A stretch of 64,000 nucleotides of DNA from Chitinophagaceae bacterium PMP191F (GTDB lineage Bacteria; Bacteroidota; Bacteroidia; Chitinophagales; Chitinophagaceae): assembly GCA_001302245.1 (NCBI GenBank), contig LGYU01000011.1, forward strand, positions 22,641-86,640, in the 5' to 3' direction. The notes under the pieces were generated by a model, which was given only the letters and a program-made list of their open reading frames with translations, had not been told where the DNA came from and did not search any database. Positions 38,663 through 47,213 of the stretch are shown one piece after another. Positions within the stretch are counted from its first letter, which is position 1, and every line of letters begins with the position of its first letter. The position numbers and the translations under genes were made by a program.

Positions 38663-39664
38663 ATGAACAGATGGATTTTACCGGTGTGCCTGTTGTTTTT
38701 GCTGGCTTCCTGTGATCATGACAGCAGTTCGGGCGGAAAACATTCAAAAAAGATACTGCAGGCACCGCCTTATGCCGGCGTCACAGACAGTATCAGGGAA
38801 TTTCCCAAACAAGGGGATCTGTACCTGAGACGTGCTGTGCTGTTGTCGCAACACAATGAACATGAACTGGCCAATGAAGATTACAGCAAGGCCTGGTCAC
38901 TGAACCCCGATGAAAGTACTGCCACATTGTATGTATCCAACCTGCTGATGGTAGAAGATCTGCGTGGGGCTATTAATCTGCTGGAAGATTGTATCAAGCG
39001 TTTTCCCCGCAACAGGGACTTTATGCGCCGGCTGGGTGAAATATATGTACAGACCGGTCAGCAGGCGAAAGCAATGCGCCAGTTTGATGAACAACTGGCA
39101 AAAGATTCTGCTGATTTTGAAGCATGGTATGAAAAAGGTCAGCTATTATCACAGCTACAGGATACTGCAGGGGCTATCTATGCTTTACGCAAAGCATACA
39201 GGCTGCTGCCGATCAATCATACCGGTGTGGCACTGGCCAATATTTATGCTGCTTCACTGAATCCTGCTGCGATTACTATTTGTAATGAGTTGATTGCAAA
39301 AGATACTGCTGGCATACAAACTGATCCTTTCTTTATCAAGGGAACTTATTATTCTGATACGCACCAATACGACTCTGCCCTGAAAGCATTTGAGGAATGT
39401 ATCAAACGCGACTGGAAATTTACCGATGCCTATATTGAAAAAGGGATCGTGTTGTACGAACAGAATCATTACGATACGGCATTGTCTGTATTTGCCATGG
39501 CAGCTACCGTTTCCAATACCAATGCTGATGCCTACTTCTGGATGGGACGTTGTTATGAAAAGAAGGGCAATACAGACGAGGCAATACAAAATTATCAGCG
39601 CGCTGTTTCACTGGATAGAAATTTTAAAGAGGCCATGGAAGCGATCAGAAGACTGCGCAAATAA
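38663..39664 (+). CDS. TPR-repeat lipoprotein
   Basis: A 333-aa lipoprotein (MNRWILPVCLLFLLASCDHD; lipobox LLASC) with about seven tetratricopeptide repeats, e.g. GDLYLRRAVLLSQHNEHELA, DFMRRLGEIYVQTGQQAKAM, FEAWYEKGQLLSQLQDTAGA, TDAYIEKGIVLYEQNHYDTA, ADAYFWMGRCYEKKGNTDEA. TPR proteins are interaction scaffolds; the partner is unknown. The rpe promoter begins immediately after its stop codon, so the two are separate transcription units with possible readthrough. Confidence 0.9.
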   Translation: MNRWILPVCLLFLLASCDHDSSSGGKHSKKILQAPPYAGVTDSIREFPKQGDLYLRRAVLLSQHNEHELANEDYSKAWSLNPDESTATLYVSNLLMVEDLRGAINLLEDCIKRFPRNRDFMRRLGEIYVQTGQQAKAMRQFDEQLAKDSADFEAWYEKGQLLSQLQDTAGAIYALRKAYRLLPINHTGVALANIYAASLNPAAITICNELIAKDTAGIQTDPFFIKGTYYSDTHQYDSALKAFEECIKRDWKFTDAYIEKGIVLYEQNHYDTALSVFAMAATVSNTNADAYFWMGRCYEKKGNTDEAIQNYQRAVSLDRNFKEAMEAIRRLRK

Positions 39665-39693
39665 TTGCAGAATCGTTTAATCGGTTATTTTTG
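39665..39693 (+). promoter_or_regulatory. Promoter of rpe
   Basis: TTG (39665-39667), 18-nt spacer, TATTTTTG (39686-39693): one of the better full matches to TTG/TAnnTTTG in the window. The predicted leader is about 24 nt, leading to the ATG at 39723. Confidence 0.6.
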
Positions 39694-39722
39694 TACCATC
39701 CTTTCTAACAAATCAAGTGGTT

Positions 39723-40373
39723 ATGCCCATAATTGCTCCTTCATTACTGGCTTCGGATTTTTTACAGTTACAGAAAGAATGTACTATGCTGAACGAAAGT
39801 GAGGCAGACTGGTTTCACCTGGATGTAATGGATGGACGATTTGTACCCAATATCAGTTTTGGATTGCCGGTAATAGAGCAGATCCGAACGACCACTAAAA
39901 AGGTGTGTGATGTGCACTTGATGATCTGGGAGCCGGAAAAATATGCGGAGGCATTTAAAAAAGCCGGTGCAGATATTCTGACCGTACACGCAGAAGCCTG
40001 TGTGCACCTTCACCGCAATGTGCAGCAGATCAAATCGCTGGGCATGCAGGCCGGTGTTGCCCTTAACCCGCATACACCGGTAGAAAGCCTGAAAGATATA
40101 CTGCACGATATTGACCTGGTACTGGTCATGAGTGTGAACCCCGGTTTTGGAGGTCAGTCATTTATTCCTCATTCCCTGCAAAAGATCCGCGATCTGCGTA
40201 CAATGATCGATGCAAAAGGACTGGTAACAAAAATTGAAGTAGATGGAGGTATTACAGTAGAAAATGCCAGATCGGTAATAGATGCTGGTGCGCATGTACT
40301 GGTGGCTGGCAGCACTGTATTCAAATCAAAAGATCCTAAGGCCACAATAGCACAGTTAAAACATATTGTCTGA
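39723..40373 (+). CDS. rpe: Ribulose-phosphate 3-epimerase
   Basis: Interconverts ribulose-5-phosphate and xylulose-5-phosphate in the pentose phosphate pathway. The 216-aa TIM barrel starts MPIIAPSLLASDF and shows the metal and catalytic motifs FHLDVMDGRFVPNISFG, DVHLMIWEP, TVHAEACVHL, VLVMSVNPGFGGQSF and IEVDGGITVENA. The start is the ATG at 39723, the usual family N-terminus. It sits 60 bp after the TPR gene with its own promoter. It supplies a pathway that also feeds RibBA, but they are not linked here. Confidence 0.97.
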   Translation: MPIIAPSLLASDFLQLQKECTMLNESEADWFHLDVMDGRFVPNISFGLPVIEQIRTTTKKVCDVHLMIWEPEKYAEAFKKAGADILTVHAEACVHLHRNVQQIKSLGMQAGVALNPHTPVESLKDILHDIDLVLVMSVNPGFGGQSFIPHSLQKIRDLRTMIDAKGLVTKIEVDGGITVENARSVIDAGAHVLVAGSTVFKSKDPKATIAQLKHIV

Positions 40374-40397
40374 TCCCGGTGCTATAGTCATCGTTGA

Positions 40398-40895
40398 TCA
40401 TTGCTGATCCTGCAGGTTATCCAGCTCACCGGACAGTAATTTTTTTACAAGTTCCAGTTTCTGCAGATAATCTGTTACGGGTAGCTTTTCAGAAAAAGGC
40501 ATTTCCTCGATCTGTCTTTCAATTTCGTGATAGGGCCACAAAAATTCTCCTGTATCAACCAGGAAATAGCGGACCGTTCTGCGCAGGGCATTCAAACGCA
40601 TGCCGTTCAGAAAATTTGGGATGTCTGTAATTTTCAGGTGAAGATTGTCAATAATATGCAGCAGAATGTTTTTTCTTGCCTCATCGGTAACGATCTCGTT
40701 AAGTTGCATGGATATATTTCCATACGCCAGTGGCAGCGATTCCATGGCCAGCAGCTTTTTGTATTCGTTTAACCACGGTGAGGTATTGCGATATACCTGG
40801 TCGATCTCTTCAAACAGTAATAACAACATGCCTTCCACCAGGCTGTCCTGTGCGTGGAAGCCGTTTCCCTTAAAACAGATAAAGCTGCTGCTCAT
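40398..40895 (-). CDS. Hypothetical protein
   Basis: I do not recognise this 165-aa soluble, mostly helical protein. From the ATG at 40895 it reads MSSSFICFKGNGFHAQDSLV, followed by helical stretches (MLLLLFEEIDQVYRNTSPWL, NILLHIIDNLHLKITDIPNF) and a charged end (YLQKLELVKKLLSGELDNLQ). No signal peptide, membrane segment or known motif is seen. It runs convergent with rpe, with a 25 bp gap, and divergent from ssb. Coding potential is supported by length and codon pattern only. Confidence 0.65.
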   Translation of the reverse strand: MSSSFICFKGNGFHAQDSLVEGMLLLLFEEIDQVYRNTSPWLNEYKKLLAMESLPLAYGNISMQLNEIVTDEARKNILLHIIDNLHLKITDIPNFLNGMRLNALRRTVRYFLVDTGEFLWPYHEIERQIEEMPFSEKLPVTDYLQKLELVKKLLSGELDNLQDQQ

Positions 40896-41099
40896 GCTAA
40901 ATAATGACTGATAAAGGTTTATGTTCGCTAAAATACTTATTCCGCTGCTTTTACTCACCGGTATTTATATTTTACTCAGTCGTTTACCCAGGTCGGCGGG
41001 TAATTATCCCCATTACCTGAAAGGAGTATTGTCCGGATGCCGGGAAAATGTAAATTGCCCGCCGAAACAATTTTAAGTACGCAGCTAAATTTATTAAGT

Positions 41100-41540
41100 A
41101 TGATCAAATTACAAGTAATTGGCAACCTGGGCAAAGATTGTGTTACCAACACGGTAAATGGCAAAAACGTGATTAATTTCAACGTGGCCCATACCGAGCG
41201 TTTCCGCGATGCACAGGGCAACCAGAAAGATAAAACCATTTGGGTGGAATGTGCTTACTGGACAGACCGTACCGGTATTGCTCCTTATCTGCGCAAGGGT
41301 ACACAGGTATATGTAGAAGGAAGTCCTGAGGTAAGAACATATGCTAAAAATGACGGAACCACCGGTGCTTCACTTACTTTGCGTGTGTTGAGCGTACAGT
41401 TGCTGGGTGCACGTAATGAAGGTGGCGGCGGAGGTGATTACCCGGGTGGCAGTGGTAACAGCTATGCGGGTTCATCCGGTAACAGTGCGCCTGTTTCCAA
41501 CGATATGGGTAGCGGTCCTATAGATGATTTACCATTCTAG
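41100..41540 (+). CDS. ssb: Single-stranded DNA-binding protein
   Basis: A 146-aa SSB: N-terminal OB fold (MIKLQVIGNLGKDCVTNTVN, KTIWVECAYWTDRTGIAPYL, KGTQVYVEGSPEVRTYAKND), a Gly/Ser/Asn-rich flexible linker, and the acidic C-terminal tip DDLPF that binds partner enzymes. The ATG at 41100 is chosen since MIKLQVIGNLGKD is the standard start. A strong terminator follows. A second ssb elsewhere in the genome is likely but cannot be judged here. Confidence 0.96.
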   Translation: MIKLQVIGNLGKDCVTNTVNGKNVINFNVAHTERFRDAQGNQKDKTIWVECAYWTDRTGIAPYLRKGTQVYVEGSPEVRTYAKNDGTTGASLTLRVLSVQLLGARNEGGGGGDYPGGSGNSYAGSSGNSAPVSNDMGSGPIDDLPF

Positions 41541-41580
41541 TGACATGTATTGATCGGCAACGATCGGATTTTTATAAGTG

Positions 41581-41611
41581 GCTCTGTTCTTTCCGGGACA
41601 GAGCTTTTTTT
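41581..41611 (+). terminator. Terminator after ssb
   Basis: GCTCTGTTC, loop TTTCC, GGGACAGAGC (one wobble), then TTTTTTT. Confidence 0.75.
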
Positions 41612-41628
41612 AACCCTTGTACCTTAAA

Positions 41629-42909
41629 TCATTTCTTTTTCACCCATTCTTCTACCTCCTGTCTTGTAACTGGCTTTTGCTGGTTGTCTACATTGATCAC
41701 ATACAGATAGCCTTTGTTGCCTGGCGATGATGTAAATGCGCTGACAAGATTCCATTGTTCGCTGATCAGCAGGTTTCCATTGGTTATGTTCCACAATTCT
41801 TTGGTACAAAGACAGCCCATTGTAGGCGTTAAAGGATACCAGGGCTTATCATTAAAATATTCAGGATCGATGGTGGTACCATGTGTAATGATAGCAGTGC
41901 GTGCGGCTTTACCGGCATAATATGCTTCTCTTACCGGTGTATACATACGCCAGGTGGCGGGAAATAATTGAAGATAAGGATTCAGCATATCTACCACTGA
42001 ATCTACCGGCATGTAAAAAAAGCTGGCCCAGTAACTTTCAAACGGCAATAACATTTGCAGGTTGGGAGTAGGGCCGATCAGTTTGTTGTTGGAAACTGCT
42101 GTTCCCTGTATACGGTAAACACCCTGTGGCGTACTGCCGTCTGTTAAAAAATAAGGCAGGTCAGATGCAGAGCGGGCCAGTTGTTCAAATACCATCAAAC
42201 GGCCATCGGGATGACGTACAAAGCTGCCATCTGCATTCTGTACAATGGCCATTCCCGGGTAATCACGGTTCCAGCGTTGGAATGAGTAGATCACTTTCTG
42301 TTTCAGATCCTGCTGGTAACGGAAAAGAGCTGACAGTGGTGGAGTAGGTTGTTGTACCTGCTGCCGGTAGCCTGCGAGATATTTTTTTAATTCCACCAGC
42401 ACAGGAATACTATCTGCTGATGCAAACTGTATAGTGATCCTGTTCTTAACCTTGTTCAGCAAAGCAGTAGAAGAATCTGTACGGTACAGGTACACTGCTG
42501 CCATAGCAAACAGCTTCGGATCGGTTTCTGTTAACAGTATATCGTATACTGCGTTGATATAATCAGCAGGGTATACTGCATATGCTGCTTCCAGCAAAGC
42601 TTGCCGGGTATCATATTCCAGTGTGGTGTAACCTGCAAATAATTTGTCGCACACAATTTTTGAACGTTCGTCTGTGATCATGAATTGGGTAATAGCCCGG
42701 CATGCAGATTCAAACCTGTATTCAGTAACAGAATCCACGGGAAATGTGGCTGTTTTACCAATGATATTTTCCCGGATATCTTTTTCCAGCAGCTTTCTTT
42801 TTGAATAGGTAACAAAGTCTGTACGGACATCTTCCCGGCGCATTTGTGCATGGCACAGCAATGTGTTCAGCAACAAGACAACAGCAGGTGGCAGGACGAT
42901 CAGCTTCAT
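41629..42909 (-). CDS. Secreted L,D-transpeptidase-like (YkuD-like) protein
   Basis: A 426-aa exported protein (signal MKLIVLPPAVVLLLNTLLCHA). Residues 40-190 form a helical N-terminal part. The C-terminal half carries features of the YkuD fold: TPQGVYRIQGTA (260-271), an ITHGTTID motif with His343 and, 23 residues later, MGCLCTKE with Cys366, resembling the HG...S/T-x-GC catalytic pattern of L,D-transpeptidases, which cross-link peptidoglycan or attach lipoproteins. Spacing and residues are unusual, so the assignment is inference. It ends facing ssb. Confidence 0.65.
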   Translation of the reverse strand: MKLIVLPPAVVLLLNTLLCHAQMRREDVRTDFVTYSKRKLLEKDIRENIIGKTATFPVDSVTEYRFESACRAITQFMITDERSKIVCDKLFAGYTTLEYDTRQALLEAAYAVYPADYINAVYDILLTETDPKLFAMAAVYLYRTDSSTALLNKVKNRITIQFASADSIPVLVELKKYLAGYRQQVQQPTPPLSALFRYQQDLKQKVIYSFQRWNRDYPGMAIVQNADGSFVRHPDGRLMVFEQLARSASDLPYFLTDGSTPQGVYRIQGTAVSNNKLIGPTPNLQMLLPFESYWASFFYMPVDSVVDMLNPYLQLFPATWRMYTPVREAYYAGKAARTAIITHGTTIDPEYFNDKPWYPLTPTMGCLCTKELWNITNGNLLISEQWNLVSAFTSSPGNKGYLYVINVDNQQKPVTRQEVEEWVKKK

Positions 42910-43086
42910 GCAGCAAAAGTAGGAAAGGGTTTAATTTGAAAATTTGAAAATGTTATTGTGTTATGGTTGGACGGCTCAATGGTTTGATTGTTGGGATTGA
43001 TTTGTATTCAGGCTCGCAGCTTTTTTGAACCACACGGAAACCTTGTACCTCAGACTTCAGTCTTTATCCTTTCTTCCTTTTCCCAT
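42910..43086. repeat. Iterated word sequences and one arm of a long inverted repeat
   Basis: Contains taatttgaaaatttgaaaat (42932-42952), the inverted-repeat arm (42981-43038), and ccttgtacctcagacttcag with neighbouring tctttatcctttcttcc words. No gene. Confidence 0.6.
42981..43038. repeat. Inverted repeat arm A (~58 bp)
   Basis: Its reverse complement matches 48648-48706 with four substitutions and one 1-nt gap over 59 positions. Shared blocks include tccgtgtggttcaaaaaa, tgaatacaaatcaatccc and aacaatcaaacc. The arms lie at the outer edges of the 43.1-48.5 kb gene block. Confidence 0.8.
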
Positions 43087-43094
43087 TATCTTTG
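43087..43094 (+). promoter_or_regulatory. -7 box of the Ldh-family gene
   Basis: TATCTTTG ends 5 nt before the ATG at 43100, predicting a leaderless mRNA. Confidence 0.45.
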
Positions 43095-43099
43095 TCCCT

Positions 43100-44179
43100 A
43101 TGGCTGAAACATTGTATGCTTACCAAAGACTGGTTGATTTTACCAGGAATATATTTTTAAAGATCGGCTGTAGTGAAGAACATGCTGCAATAGCAACAAC
43201 TGTATTGTTGTCTGCTGATCTTCGTGGTATTGATTCACATGGTGTGGCACGGTTAAGCGGTTATGTCCGTTTGTGGGAATCTCAACGTGTAAATGCAACG
43301 CCCGATATCCGTATTATTCACGAAACACCTTCTACTGCTGTGGTTGACGGAGATGGTGGCCTGGGACTGGTAGTGGCTCCGTATGCTATGCAGGTAGCCA
43401 TTGATAAAGCAAAGAATGTAGGAACAGGATGGGTAAGTGTACAGAACAGCAATCACTTTGGTATTGCCGGTTATCATGCTATGATGGCGTTGCAACATGA
43501 TATGATCGGAATTGCCATGACAAATGCCAGTCCGCTGGTGGCGCCTACTTTTTCCGTAGAGCGGCTGCTGGGAACCAACCCCATCTGTGTGGCCATTCCT
43601 GCAGGTGAAGAACCTGCTTTTGTAGCAGACATGGCCACTACCACTGCTGCCAACGGTAAACTTGAAATACTGCAACGTAAAAACCTTGAATCTCCCTCCG
43701 GTTGGGTGCAGGATAAAGATGGCAATCCATCTGTAAACCCGCATGAACTAAAATCCGGTGGTGCATTGTTGCCACTGGGCGGTGATCGCGAACATGGTAG
43801 TCATAAGGGGTATGCACTGGGTGCCATTGTTGATATATTCTCTGCAGTGCTGAGTGGTGCCAATTATGGTCCCTGGGTACCACCTTTTCCCGCGTATGTG
43901 CCCATGCCAACAGGAATGCCCGGCAAAGGGATCGGTCACTTTTTTGGAGCCATGCGTGTAGATGCATTTCGTACTGCTGATGATTTTAAATGGAATATGG
44001 ACAACTGGATACGACGTTTCAGAAGTGCCAAAACCATAGCCGGTGAAGAGCAGGTACTGATACCCGGCGACCCGGAACGCGAAATGGAAAGCAATCGTCT
44101 TGCGGCAGGCATCCCCTTACTGAAACCAGTGGAAGAAGACCTGAAATTCCTGGGTGAGAAGCTGGGAGTGGGGTTGTAG
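43100..44179 (+). CDS. Ldh family oxidoreductase (malate/L-lactate/ureidoglycolate dehydrogenase type)
   Basis: A 359-aa NAD(P)-dependent dehydrogenase of the YlbC/LdhA type, not related to Rossmann-fold lactate dehydrogenase. It shows MQVAIDKAKNVGTGWVSVQNSNHFG, a glycine-rich nucleotide region (VQNSNHFGIAGYH), VVDGDGGLGL, LGTNPICVAIPAGEEPAF and the conserved GSHKGYALGAIVDIF. Members oxidise malate, lactate, sulfolactate or ureidoglycolate; the substrate cannot be told from sequence. The start at 43100 is fixed by the -7 box. Confidence 0.92.
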   Translation: MAETLYAYQRLVDFTRNIFLKIGCSEEHAAIATTVLLSADLRGIDSHGVARLSGYVRLWESQRVNATPDIRIIHETPSTAVVDGDGGLGLVVAPYAMQVAIDKAKNVGTGWVSVQNSNHFGIAGYHAMMALQHDMIGIAMTNASPLVAPTFSVERLLGTNPICVAIPAGEEPAFVADMATTTAANGKLEILQRKNLESPSGWVQDKDGNPSVNPHELKSGGALLPLGGDREHGSHKGYALGAIVDIFSAVLSGANYGPWVPPFPAYVPMPTGMPGKGIGHFFGAMRVDAFRTADDFKWNMDNWIRRFRSAKTIAGEEQVLIPGDPEREMESNRLAAGIPLLKPVEEDLKFLGEKLGVGL

Positions 44180-44435
44180 GGTCGTGAGTTGTGAATCGGC
44201 AGGCGGCAATCGTCAAATGTGAAAAGTCAAAAACGAATCGTGAATTGTCAGTCGTGAGTGATGGCTGTTGTTCTTGCTCGTAGTCCGGGGCTGGTGGCTA
44301 GCAGCTAGCAGCCTTGCGTGAGGCGTTCAGGTAGGCTTCTGGCTTTCCTTTTACCTTAAACCTTGTCCCTTTCCTTCAAAATCACTACTCTTCTGACTCA
44401 GTGGACTTTCCTGACCGTATGTCGGCCCGGCATCT
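44180..44435. repeat. Iterated word sequences before aspartokinase gene
   Basis: About 250 bp of degenerate words: gtcgtgagttgtgaatcgg, tcgtgaattgtcagtcgtga, gctagcagctagcagcc, ccttttaccttaaaccttgt and ggactttcctgacc. No gene or clear hairpin seen. Confidence 0.6.
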
Positions 44436-44443
44436 TATCTTTG
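44436..44443 (+). promoter_or_regulatory. -7 box of the aspartokinase gene
   Basis: TATCTTTG matches TAnnTTTG; the predicted leader is about 28 nt. No clear -33 TTG. Confidence 0.45.
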
Positions 44444-44476
44444 CACACCTTAAAAATAAATACAACGTAAGCAACC

Positions 44477-45799
44477 ATGAAAGTGATGAAGTTCGGTGGC
44501 ACTTCGGTAGGTAAACCGGAGCGCATGCACCAGGTATCTCAACTGATTACAAAAGATGCAGAACCAACCATCGTGGTATTAAGCGCTCTTAGCGGTACCA
44601 CCAATGCACTGGTATCTATTGGCAATGCAATGGCTTCAGGTGATCGTGAAAAGGCAAAGCAGGAAATCGATAAGCTGGAAGCTCATTATCAATCATTCAT
44701 AAAGGACCTGGTAAAGACCGATACTTCCCTTGCAAAGGCAAGGGCCATTGTTGCTGAACATTTTGAATTTCTGAATATCATTCTCCGTATCTCTTTCAGT
44801 GAAGCATTGAGCAAGGACATCCTGGCGCAGGGTGAATTGCTTTCTACCAAACTGTTCTCTGTATACCTGGAAGAAAATAAAATTGACCATGTGCTGCTGC
44901 CTGCGCTGGAGTTCATGGTAATTGATGTGCATGATGAGCCACAGTTAGCTGCCATCCGCAGCAAACTGATGCCATTGCTGAGACAACACAGCGGTAAGAA
45001 ATTATTCATTACACAGGGATATATCTGCCGCAATTCACGTGGTGAAGTAGATAACCTGAAACGCGGTGGTAGTGATTATACCGCATCACTGGTAGCCGCT
45101 GCTGCCAATGCATCTGTGTGCGAGATCTGGACCGATATTGATGGCATGCACAACAATGATCCGCGTGTGGTTAAAAAAACACTCCCGGTTGAACAACTGA
45201 GCTTTGAAGAAGCTGCCGAGCTGGCTTATTTCGGTGCCAAAATATTACATCCCACTTGTATCTGGCCTGCACAGCAGGAAAAGGTGCCTGTAAAACTGCT
45301 GAATACCATGCAGCCTGAAGCAGCAGGTACAGTCATTACACAGGATGCCGGTTCTGTAGGCGTAAAAGCTGTTGCCGCTAAAGATGGTATTGTTTCTATC
45401 AATATCAAAAGCACCCGCATGTTGCTGGCGTATGGTTTCTTACGCAAAATATTTGAGGTATTTGAAAAATACCGTACACCTATTGACATGATCACTACTT
45501 CAGAAGTAGCGGTTTCTGTTACCATTGATAATGCAGGTCAGTTGGCCGCCATTGTAAAAGAACTGGAACCATTCGGTACCATCGAAGTGGAAGATGAGCA
45601 TACCATCATTTCTGTAGTGGGTAATGAAATTGCACAGACCAATAACGTACTCAGTCGTTTGTTTGAAGCGCTGATACCTGTACCTGTGCGCATGGTTAGC
45701 TATGGTGGCAGCAAACACAATGTATCATTGCTGGTACCTTCCGCTTACAAAACACAAACATTACAATTGCTGAATAAAGGTCTGTTTGGCCTGGAATAA
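44477..45799 (+). CDS. lysC: Aspartate kinase
   Basis: Phosphorylates aspartate at the entry to lysine, threonine and methionine synthesis. The 440-aa monofunctional enzyme has the N-terminal kinase domain with KFGGTSVGKPE (5-15), SALSGTTNALV, RGGSDYTASLVAAAANA and IWTDIDGMHNNDPR, and tandem C-terminal ACT domains (about 300-440; ILINIKSTRML-like strand SINIKSTRMLLAYGFL and VSVVGNEIA-like segment ISVVGNEIAQTNNVL) that usually mediate feedback inhibition. Two starts (44477 and 44486) are possible. A strong terminator follows. Gene symbol is given by function; several isozymes could exist in the genome. Confidence 0.95.
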   Translation: MKVMKFGGTSVGKPERMHQVSQLITKDAEPTIVVLSALSGTTNALVSIGNAMASGDREKAKQEIDKLEAHYQSFIKDLVKTDTSLAKARAIVAEHFEFLNIILRISFSEALSKDILAQGELLSTKLFSVYLEENKIDHVLLPALEFMVIDVHDEPQLAAIRSKLMPLLRQHSGKKLFITQGYICRNSRGEVDNLKRGGSDYTASLVAAAANASVCEIWTDIDGMHNNDPRVVKKTLPVEQLSFEEAAELAYFGAKILHPTCIWPAQQEKVPVKLLNTMQPEAAGTVITQDAGSVGVKAVAAKDGIVSINIKSTRMLLAYGFLRKIFEVFEKYRTPIDMITTSEVAVSVTIDNAGQLAAIVKELEPFGTIEVEDEHTIISVVGNEIAQTNNVLSRLFEALIPVPVRMVSYGGSKHNVSLLVPSAYKTQTLQLLNKGLFGLE

Positions 45800-45853
45800 G
45801 TAATAAAAAAGTAAAAATCACGTGCGCGTATAGTGCCGGATTAAAAATCTACG

Positions 45854-45891
45854 AAAACCCCGTAAGTAACAGGATACTTACGGGGTTTTTT
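45854..45891 (+). terminator. Terminator after aspartokinase gene
   Basis: AAAACCCCGTAAGTA, loop ACAGGA, TACTTACGGGGTTTT, then TT: a 15-bp perfect stem. Confidence 0.8.
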
Positions 45892-45930
45892 GTTTATTAT
45901 TGCGTTGATAAACCCTTTAAGCCAACGTCT

Positions 45931-46743
45931 ATGAAAAAACCAGCCCTTTCTGTTATTATAGCAGGATTAATGGTCTTTTTACTGGTTAGTTGTATGTCCG
46001 AAAAAGATAAATTCGGCAAAACCTGGTTCTATACATACAGTAACAACACTTCATGGTCTAATAGTAACTGGAAAACCAATACTTCCACATCCTCATCGAA
46101 AGATCCCGTTTTAACACCAGTGCACTTTTTAAATCTTCAGAAAAATGGTCGCTATACCTGTTATTTTTCTGACTTTGAGTATGGCACATGGACCTATCAG
46201 AACAATACTATTGTGTTGAAAAGTAATAGCAGACGTGAAAGAACACTGGCCGTGCACAGTATTTCAGACAAAGAGCTTTGCATGGACATTGATCCGGCCA
46301 ACAAGGACAACAATAATTATTGTTTTGAGGGATTGCCGGATCCTTATACCAACGAAGCGGATGATCCTTTTTCGGCAGAGAACAATCAATGGCGGATAAA
46401 GGCCACAGCAAAAGAAAGCAATGATGCTGTTAGGAAAAGATTGTTGAATCATTTCAGGTATTGGGAAAAATATTTTAGCTGGGGACTTAAAACGGACAGG
46501 CAGAGTCTTGATGTGCGGAGCTTGCCGGGGCCACTGAAATTGTATGGTAACGGGTTTGAATTATTGCCCCTGGATAAGTGGCCGGATGAATGGCGCAGCC
46601 ATTTTTATGATGAAGAAAATGTACAGCAGGCTTATGACATGCTGCATACGTTCTTCTCCAGCCAACAAATAGCATGGCCAAAAACAGATCATAAGTTCAA
46701 ACAGTTTATATCTGCTTTTCAGCAGTTACAGCAAAAGCTTTAG
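45931..46743 (+). CDS. Uncharacterised lipoprotein (first of an envelope trio)
   Basis: I do not recognise the family. The 270-aa precursor has a lipoprotein signal (MKKPALSVIIAGLMVFLLVS, Cys21 in LVSC). A Ser/Asn-rich stretch (SNNTSWSNSNWKTNTSTSSS) precedes a beta-sandwich-like part (NLQKNGRYTCYFSDFEYGTW, TYQNNTIVLKSNSRRERTL), resembling 'lipocalin-like' Bacteroidota proteins that report a text-form G-x-W strand, followed by a helical C-terminal third (RLLNHFRYWEKYFSWGLK; QQAYDMLHTFFSSQQ). The next gene begins 2 bp after its stop, so the three genes 45931-48490 are surely one operon. Confidence 0.8.
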   Translation: MKKPALSVIIAGLMVFLLVSCMSEKDKFGKTWFYTYSNNTSWSNSNWKTNTSTSSSKDPVLTPVHFLNLQKNGRYTCYFSDFEYGTWTYQNNTIVLKSNSRRERTLAVHSISDKELCMDIDPANKDNNNYCFEGLPDPYTNEADDPFSAENNQWRIKATAKESNDAVRKRLLNHFRYWEKYFSWGLKTDRQSLDVRSLPGPLKLYGNGFELLPLDKWPDEWRSHFYDEENVQQAYDMLHTFFSSQQIAWPKTDHKFKQFISAFQQLQQKL

Positions 46744-46745
46744 TA

Positions 46746-47213
46746 ATGATTGCAGGCATGGAGAACAAAACAAAGTTCATACTTAACCGTAAGGGTGAAT
46801 GGATAAACCGTGCACGAGTGTTTAAAGTGTACATAAATGGTACAGAAGTTGGTCGTATACGTAATGGTTCGGCAGAAGAGTTTACTGTATCGCCCGGTGA
46901 ATATGTGGTGGAGTGTAAGGTAGACTGGTGCTCCAGTCAAACGTTCACGGTACAGCTTCGGCAGGATGAAAAGGCATATCTGAAGGTGCAGAACGGCATG
47001 AAGTATTATCTGTTGTTTTTTATTCCGTTGTTAGGTTCTGTATTAATGAATATCTTATGGCGCCAATCCGATACCGTAAAACCAGGCTGGATATTTCCCC
47101 TGCAACTATTGTTGATTGTTCCGGCCCTGTGTTATATAGGCTATTATCTTACCCTTGGCAGAAAGCATTACCTGTTGCTGGAAGCTGATAAGCATAATGT
47201 TTTTGCCAGATGA
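46746..47213 (+). CDS. Uncharacterised membrane protein with PEGA-like N-terminal domain
   Basis: A 155-aa protein without a recognised family. The N-terminal half is a small beta-domain (ARVFKVYINGTEVGRIRNGS, EEFTVSPGEYVVECKVDWCS, SQTFTVQLRQDEKAYLKVQN) that resembles PEGA-like or carbohydrate-binding modules, followed by two membrane helices (YYLLFFIPLLGSVLMNILW; WIFPLQLLLIVPALCYIGYY). It has no signal peptide, so the beta-domain is likely cytoplasmic. Middle gene of the trio; it overlaps the next by 4 bp. Confidence 0.75.
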   Translation: MIAGMENKTKFILNRKGEWINRARVFKVYINGTEVGRIRNGSAEEFTVSPGEYVVECKVDWCSSQTFTVQLRQDEKAYLKVQNGMKYYLLFFIPLLGSVLMNILWRQSDTVKPGWIFPLQLLLIVPALCYIGYYLTLGRKHYLLLEADKHNVFAR

